NCBI GenBank assembly: GCA_028700415.1
Contig: JAQVSS010000006.1
Coordinates: 1-49,722, forward strand
Length of the DNA stretch: 49,722 nt
Reading direction: 5' to 3'
Origin: Kiritimatiellia bacterium
Lineage (GTDB): Bacteria; Verrucomicrobiota; Kiritimatiellia; RFP12; UBA1067
Shown here: in pieces, positions 45,276 through 49,722 of the stretch
Numbering within the stretch: position 1 is the first letter of the stretch
How the letters are laid out: the number at the start of each line of letters is the position of its first letter
Position numbers and translations under genes: made by a program
Notes under the pieces: generated by a model
What the model was told of the DNA's origin: nothing
Seen by the model: the letters and a program-made list of their open reading frames with translations, nothing else
Database searches by the model: none

Positions 45276-45938
45276 TTGAAAAGACAGACGAAAAAGCTTT
45301 TGGCCAGTGTGTTTTTCTGTGTAGGGGGTTGTTTTTTTTGCGGATGTTGGACGACTCCGAAAGACGGTTCCGGTTTCGACGATCAGGCGCAGTATGTTGA
45401 GGAGGGCGAACCGACGATCAAGCCCGGGTTGACCTTGCGCGTTGCCGTGACGGCCTCTGGAGCGGAGGCGGTTCAAGAGGGGCTGAAGGAGGTTAATGCC
45501 AACGGTGAGATCCTGATGCCGCTGATCGGTTCGGTGAAGTGCGAAGGGATGACCGTTGTCGACTTGCAGGAGAAGATCAGGACGGCATATAAAGATTATT
45601 ACATCGAGCCGCAGGTGACGGTGGGTTTCGTTTACGCTGAAAACGCCGGAATGAAATCGCCGTGGGGTTCGGTGTTGCTGATGGGTGAAATCGGCCGGCC
45701 CGGACCAGTGAACATGTCGTCCACCCGGGATTTGACTGTGACGAGGGCGTTGATGTTGGCGGGCGGGGTGACCGCGTTGGCGGATAAGCGCAATGTCAGG
45801 GTGACGCGCCGAGAGAAAGACGGATCGCTGAAGAAGTTTTTTGTGGATATCGACAAGATCGGTAAAGAGGGGCGTTCCGATTTGGATATTGCGCTGAAGC
45901 CAGGCGATGTGGTTTGGGTGCCGGAATCGTGGTACTGA
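45276..45938 (+). CDS. Wza-like polysaccharide export lipoprotein (Poly_export/SLBB), 220 aa
   Basis: No ATG fits the N-terminus. The TTG at 45276 follows a GAGAGAG purine run by a T tract and gives K-R-Q-T-K-K plus a hydrophobic stretch and Cys, a lipoprotein signal (lipobox V-G-G-C or F-C-G-C). The Poly_export domain (about 50-120) has the pattern G-E-I-L-M-P-L-I-G-S-V and G-M-T-V-V-D-L-Q-E-K-I, then an SLBB domain with V-L-L-M-G-E-I-G-R-P-G-P-V and a terminal P-G-D-V-V-W-V-P. Wza forms the outer-membrane channel for capsule or exopolysaccharide. It is the first gene of the polysaccharide cluster that continues to the window end. Confidence 0.83.
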   Translation: MKRQTKKLLASVFFCVGGCFFCGCWTTPKDGSGFDDQAQYVEEGEPTIKPGLTLRVAVTASGAEAVQEGLKEVNANGEILMPLIGSVKCEGMTVVDLQEKIRTAYKDYYIEPQVTVGFVYAENAGMKSPWGSVLLMGEIGRPGPVNMSSTRDLTVTRALMLAGGVTALADKRNVRVTRREKDGSLKKFFVDIDKIGKEGRSDLDIALKPGDVVWVPESWY

Positions 45939-45954
45939 GTTGCGGAGGAGAGGT

Positions 45955-46848
45955 ATGATGAAACAGGTAAAAATGAACGTGTGCGTTTCTCTGGCGATGT
46001 TTCTTGCCTTGGGAACGGTTCTGCTGGGTGCCCAAGAGACGGCGTTCCTGACGCGTGCGCAGTGGCTGAAAAAGATTGGTGCTTCGGTGACGGATGTGAG
46101 CGTTTTGCGCGAGACGTTTGCACAGGTTGCGCCGGAAGATCGCGTGGAATTTACGCAGAGGGGGTTAAAGGCCGTTACCCGCATGCCTGTTAATCCGGAT
46201 GAGAAGGCGGCCGTTTTCGTCCGTACGGCGGTGGCCTGTATTGCGGGCGTTAGCAATGCGGTGAAGTACGCCGTGATCGCCGAGGTGTTTGCCGGGGTGC
46301 CCGTCGAGTATTTGCCGGTTGTAACCGATGAACTGGCCAAGCGGTTTGATCAGGAATATAACCATCTTTCGGATCAGGTGTACGAGCAGATCGCCAGCGC
46401 TGCGATTAAGGCTGCGGTCGAGCGGAACGCGAAAACCGATGAACCGTCGGTGCGCAACACGTTTGCGGTGTTGGCGTTTCTCAGGGGAGCCAAGTCTCCG
46501 CAGTTGCAGGATAACCTGTTGGCGCTGCTTCCGGATGACCGGATGCGTAAGTTGGTCGCGTCTTGGCTCCCTTCCGCTTTGAAGGAAAGGAAATATGACG
46601 CGCTTTTGGCGGCGGCGGATGTGGATGCGGCTACTGTTTCCTACGACAGGATGCTGCATCTGCTCGGCGTAGGCACCTTGGACCAATTGCTTTATGATTT
46701 GGGCACGGGCATCCCGTTATCGCGTGTAACGGGCAGCGGGGTGTTTGCCCACGCCTCATCGAGGTTCACCCAACCCATCGATTTTGGGATCAACCGGGTG
46801 CCTACGGGATACCAGAACCAGGGTACGGATATCAGGAAGGGCCGGTAG
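45955..46848 (+). CDS. Secreted protein of unknown function in the exopolysaccharide cluster, 297 aa
   Basis: GGAGGAG (45944-45950) precedes the ATG at 45955 (a second ATG follows at 45958). Residues 1-26 are a signal peptide ending A-Q. The mature part is mostly helical with repeated Ala/Val-rich segments such as A-V-K-Y-A-V-I-A-E-V-F and S-V-R-N-T-F-A-V-L-A-F-L, a pattern compatible with HEAT/TPR-like solenoids. The last ~60 residues are Gly/Ser/Pro-rich and likely disordered. I recognise no family. It sits 16 bp after the Wza-like gene and before a beta-barrel gene, so it is probably a periplasmic accessory of polysaccharide export. Confidence 0.75.
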   Translation: MMKQVKMNVCVSLAMFLALGTVLLGAQETAFLTRAQWLKKIGASVTDVSVLRETFAQVAPEDRVEFTQRGLKAVTRMPVNPDEKAAVFVRTAVACIAGVSNAVKYAVIAEVFAGVPVEYLPVVTDELAKRFDQEYNHLSDQVYEQIASAAIKAAVERNAKTDEPSVRNTFAVLAFLRGAKSPQLQDNLLALLPDDRMRKLVASWLPSALKERKYDALLAAADVDAATVSYDRMLHLLGVGTLDQLLYDLGTGIPLSRVTGSGVFAHASSRFTQPIDFGINRVPTGYQNQGTDIRKGR

Positions 46849-46969
46849 TGACGGGTCTGGTGACAGTGGGGTCAATTGTAAGTTTGCGCCCCCGCCATTT
46901 ACCACATTGATAAGCGTATTAACCGGACGAATCGGTTGGGTGGAGTTATTTGAAAGAAGGAGTGCTGAT

Positions 46970-48166
46970 ATGGTCACACGAACGATCTCGCATGCGTTAG
47001 TGAGCATCTTTTGCCTGTTCACTGTGGTATGGGGGAGTGTTTCTCTCGCACAAGAAACGCGCGGTTTCAAGTACAATAACCTGACGGTTTCCCCGTATGT
47101 CAATCTCGACTACACCTATGACTCGAATGTGGACTATGGAGAGGGGGACGAGGAGAATGCCGATCAAATCCTCAATATCACGCCGGGTGTTGATCTGACA
47201 TATACGGGGAACGAATGGGGGTTGTCCGGCAACGCGTGGTATGGATATGACAAATACATCGACTACGATGAACTCGATGCGGACCGGTACGGCGAGTCGC
47301 TCCAGTTTTACCGCGAGTCGGCCAAAGGGTGGCGCCTGCTTTTGGGTCAGAGTTACATCAAAAGCAGCCAGAACGATTCGATTCTTGACGGGGGGCGCGG
47401 GATTTGGCGGGACCGTGATCAGTTTGATTTCAACGGCGCGTTGTCCTATCAGCTGAGCGAGCGGACGGGAATCACCCTGAGCGGCCTGTATTCCCAACTC
47501 TCGTATGCGAATGACAGCAAAGAATACGCCCCGCTGTATGGGACCGAGAACTGGACGGCGGGCCTTGAATTTTCCCGTAAACTGACGGAAAAGAGCAACC
47601 TGCTCCTTTCCGGAACATATAAGCAGTATGTCAGTGACGGGGCGACGAAGGTCGACGATGGGAGCACGGGGTATTCGCTGATGGCCGGTTTCGGCTCCCG
47701 CGCGACGCGCCGGATCACGTATCGGGTGATGACGGGCGTGGAATGGTTTGATTATGGGGACGAGGACCTTCTGATGGGCTGGACATACAGCTTGGGCGCG
47801 AACTGGATGATCAACAGGAAACTTTCGTTGTCTGTCTCCGGTTCTAGCCATTATCAGCCGAGTGAGGATCAGGCCAATCAGGCCATGCAGGTTTACACGT
47901 TGTCGTCGGGGTTAACCTACCATCCGATGGAGAAACTCACGACCCGTTTCGACGTGGCGATCCGCCGCGAAGAGAACGAGTATGATTTCGGCAAGGTGGC
48001 GGCTTCGACAGATGACGAGGTCTCGGCGCGTTTCCGGGCAGACTACCGGCTGATGCGGTATGTCACGATGTATGGCGGGTTGGAGTATGAGACTCAGATG
48101 TCGGATAATGACGATTATGAGTTTGACCGGTACCGGGCCATGCTGGGGGTGCAGTTCCGTTACTGA
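46970..48166 (+). CDS. Outer-membrane beta-barrel protein of the exopolysaccharide cluster (BBP2-like), 398 aa
   Basis: The ATG at 46970 has AAGGAG (46957-46962) 7 nt upstream, which decides the start. A signal peptide ends A-Q-E. The rest consists of alternating amphipathic strands rich in Tyr, Gly and Asp (L-D-Y-T-Y-D-S-N-V-D, V-Q-F-R-Y at the end), and the C-terminus is an aromatic residue as in barrels folded by BamA. It resembles the putative outer-membrane porin families found next to exopolysaccharide genes. It may let the polymer cross the outer membrane. It is 121 bp downstream of the previous gene, in which gap I see only a weak AACCG/CGGTT dyad. Confidence 0.8.
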   Translation: MVTRTISHALVSIFCLFTVVWGSVSLAQETRGFKYNNLTVSPYVNLDYTYDSNVDYGEGDEENADQILNITPGVDLTYTGNEWGLSGNAWYGYDKYIDYDELDADRYGESLQFYRESAKGWRLLLGQSYIKSSQNDSILDGGRGIWRDRDQFDFNGALSYQLSERTGITLSGLYSQLSYANDSKEYAPLYGTENWTAGLEFSRKLTEKSNLLLSGTYKQYVSDGATKVDDGSTGYSLMAGFGSRATRRITYRVMTGVEWFDYGDEDLLMGWTYSLGANWMINRKLSLSVSGSSHYQPSEDQANQAMQVYTLSSGLTYHPMEKLTTRFDVAIRREENEYDFGKVAASTDDEVSARFRADYRLMRYVTMYGGLEYETQMSDNDDYEFDRYRAMLGVQFRY

Positions 48167-48199
48167 GTCTCCCCCAGGCGCGTTGATCGCTGATGTTTT

Positions 48200-48236
48200 C
48201 CGCCTACGCGACGAGAGCAGTGTGGGCGGTTTTTTT
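48200..48236 (+). terminator. Rho-independent terminator after the beta-barrel gene
   Basis: CCGCCTAC (48200-48207) and GTGGGCGG (with one G-U pair, ending at 48229) form an 8-bp stem with a 14-nt loop, followed by T7 (48230-48236). It lies 34 bp after the stop and 26 bp before the next start, so it may attenuate transcription of the next gene. Confidence 0.78.
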
Positions 48237-48262
48237 ATGCGAGCGGATGTGGTGCCTCGGTT

Positions 48263-49687
48263 ATGATACAGAAGCTGCTGACAAAATACGGTCTGGCATT
48301 CCATGTGGCGTGTGTGTGTGTCTTTCCGTTGGCGTATCTCGGACAGCCGCGGGTGTTTGCCCTTGTCCCCTTGTTGTGGCTCTCGCTCGCGGCCTGCGAA
48401 ATGATGTTTCTGCTCCCCTCTGTCCGCAGGTTTGAAACGTTGATGAATGCCCGCCAACGGGTATGGCGGGCTCTCGTTTGGGATCCGTTCTTTTACATCG
48501 GGTTGGCTCTAACCGGTGTCGTCACTGTTCAGTGGCTGAATAGCGGGTGCAATTTGATCTATTTGCCGGATGCGGACGTCTGGAAATTGAGCACGCCGCT
48601 GGTTTCGTGGGCGCCTTTCAGCGTCGAGGCGCGGGCGGCATTCGCGCACGTTTCCCTGTTTTCCGCCTGTGTGGCGGTGGCATTGATCCTGCGGACCGCC
48701 TTGAGTAAAGCGTCAAAACGTCTGTTGCTTCAGGGGCTCGCGATTATCAGTGGCTGTCTGGCGATCGCGTATGCCGTTACGGTTTGCTTTAACATCCGCC
48801 CTAACGATGCGCTCACCTCTGGAGCGGATGTGTCCGCCATGGGTACTTTTTTCGGTTTCTGGCTGATCATGGGGATGGGACTTTTTGCCGATGCGATGAC
48901 GCATTTTCAACGGCGGAGTGTTCTGCTCATTCTGTTGGGCGTTGCCGGAAATCTGATGGGCATGCTTTTTTTCGCGAGTGCCTTGGCGGTCTGTGTTTAC
49001 ATCCTCCTGGCCGTTTTCATGTTTTTTTATTGGATGGTCTATCTTTCGCCGCATGTGCCCAAGCACATGCAGATCAAGTTGTTCGTGGTATCCCTTCTGT
49101 TTGCAGTCAGTGTGGGTGTTGTGTTGATCTATCTGTATCCAAAGAACCCGGTGGTTGCGAAAATCGAGGCCGCCTTGCCCGCGTCAGACCATTGGCACAT
49201 GCTGTTCGCGACAAAAAAGATACGGACGGCGGCTGCTATGGAAATCTGGCAGGACCACCCGTGGGTGGGGGTTGGTTCGGATGGCTTTTATCATGTTGTT
49301 GGCCTGTCAGTGAAGGCCAAGGACTGGGTTTTGTTGAAAACCGACCAGGCATATGTGTATAACGATTGCCTTCAATTTCTGTGTGAGTACGGCGTGTTGG
49401 GGGCGGGGCTTTTTCTGGCAATGGTCGTCACCTTGATGGCCCCTGTCTGTTATCGGGCGCGGATCGCATGGCAATATGGTTCAAAAGACGAGAATGCCGG
49501 ACGGGGCTTTCTGTTGCGCCTTTCGCCGATTGTCGTGTCCGGGGTGCTCGCGACGGGCGTGTGTTTTCTTGAGAGCTGGATCGCCAGCCCTTTCCGTTCC
49601 CCCGGTGTGCTGCTGGCCTGGACGTGTGTGATGGCGGCGATGCCAGCCTTCCTGCCCACACTTGCACATGCCGTCACGCAAAGGTAG
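48263..49687 (+). CDS. O-antigen ligase / Wzy-type polymerase-like membrane protein, 474 aa
   Basis: About ten to twelve hydrophobic segments span the protein, with a large periplasmic loop near 330-390. There the Wzy_C-type signature A-M-E-I-W-Q-D-H-P-W-V-G-V-G-S-D-G-F appears, followed by Y-V-Y-N-D-C-L-Q-F-L-C-E-Y-G-V-L-G-A-G-like spacing. These enzymes join or ligate lipid-linked sugar repeats at the periplasmic face. The start ATG has no clear Shine-Dalgarno and lies after a terminator, so expression may be partly read-through. The stop TAG is at 49685-49687; the remaining 35 bp to the window end show no feature. Confidence 0.82.
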   Translation: MIQKLLTKYGLAFHVACVCVFPLAYLGQPRVFALVPLLWLSLAACEMMFLLPSVRRFETLMNARQRVWRALVWDPFFYIGLALTGVVTVQWLNSGCNLIYLPDADVWKLSTPLVSWAPFSVEARAAFAHVSLFSACVAVALILRTALSKASKRLLLQGLAIISGCLAIAYAVTVCFNIRPNDALTSGADVSAMGTFFGFWLIMGMGLFADAMTHFQRRSVLLILLGVAGNLMGMLFFASALAVCVYILLAVFMFFYWMVYLSPHVPKHMQIKLFVVSLLFAVSVGVVLIYLYPKNPVVAKIEAALPASDHWHMLFATKKIRTAAAMEIWQDHPWVGVGSDGFYHVVGLSVKAKDWVLLKTDQAYVYNDCLQFLCEYGVLGAGLFLAMVVTLMAPVCYRARIAWQYGSKDENAGRGFLLRLSPIVVSGVLATGVCFLESWIASPFRSPGVLLAWTCVMAAMPAFLPTLAHAVTQR

Positions 49688-49722
49688 CCCAAAAGAAAGC
49701 GTTTTTGGCGGCTGGCGGGTAA

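Noticed and set aside
46849-46969. Possible REP-transposase-type repeat or promoter in the gap before the beta-barrel gene
   Set aside because: Only a weak 5-bp dyad and a GTCAATTG-like string are seen. No second copy or clear hairpin supports a repeat.
1-49722. CRISPR array, toxin-antitoxin pair, phage structural genes or insertion-sequence transposase
   Set aside because: No regularly spaced repeats with unique spacers and no protein of these families is encoded in the window.

Overview
The window reads as a GC-rich Gram-negative bacterium of the PVC group, most likely a Kiritimatiellota or related Lentisphaerae/Verrucomicrobia lineage. This is inference from gene content: several secreted DUF4838/GH20-like glycan proteins, a Tat-exported Gfo/Idh/MocA oxidoreductase, GH123/DUF4091 and BNR-repeat proteins, beside LptE-like and BamD-like outer-membrane assembly proteins. 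No rRNA, CRISPR array, intact tRNA or transposase gene was found.

Region 1 (1-18.1 kb) is a patchwork of secreted carbohydrate-active proteins. It holds two adjacent DUF4838 paralogues, an unassigned 755-aa secreted protein, a beta-propeller protein, a GH20/DUF4838-like protein and a GH16 + GH20-like two-enzyme fusion. Among them lie at least four gene remnants: a 32-codon DUF4838 scar, a CE7 esterase cut before its nucleophile and joined to the tail of a sugar isomerase, a truncated GH, and an N+C remnant of an autotransporter-type protein. The region ends at 18133-18177 with a clean 3' half of tRNA-Pro(GGG) that begins exactly at the anticodon loop, next to an 8-bp inverted repeat and followed by a tRNA-type terminator. 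That is the expected right end of an element integrated into a tRNA gene, so region 1 is best read as a glycan-degradation island whose left end lies outside the window.

Region 2 (18.2-31.8 kb) has a 2,883-aa cyclic beta-glucan synthase of the NdvB type, a convergent intergenic region with inverted hexamer arrays, and a two-gene minus-strand unit (BNR/sialidase-like, GH123-like).

Region 3 (31.9-45.1 kb) is chromosomal housekeeping: lemA with an M48 protease; a minus-strand unit BamD-like, LptE-like, hflX, rsmI, radical SAM; then serA, prmA, convergent ruvB, and a second B12-type radical SAM gene. Inverted short-tandem-repeat arrays of 7 and 8 nt sit in its intergenic regions. A 78-bp palindrome is inserted in frame inside the first radical SAM gene.

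Region 4 (45.1 kb to the end) starts an exopolysaccharide cluster: Wza-like export lipoprotein, an unrecognised secreted protein, an outer-membrane beta-barrel, and an O-antigen ligase/polymerase-like membrane protein.

The most notable signals are the tRNA-Pro att scar with its island of joined gene remnants, and the family of inverted or palindromic repeats, one of which has become protein-coding.
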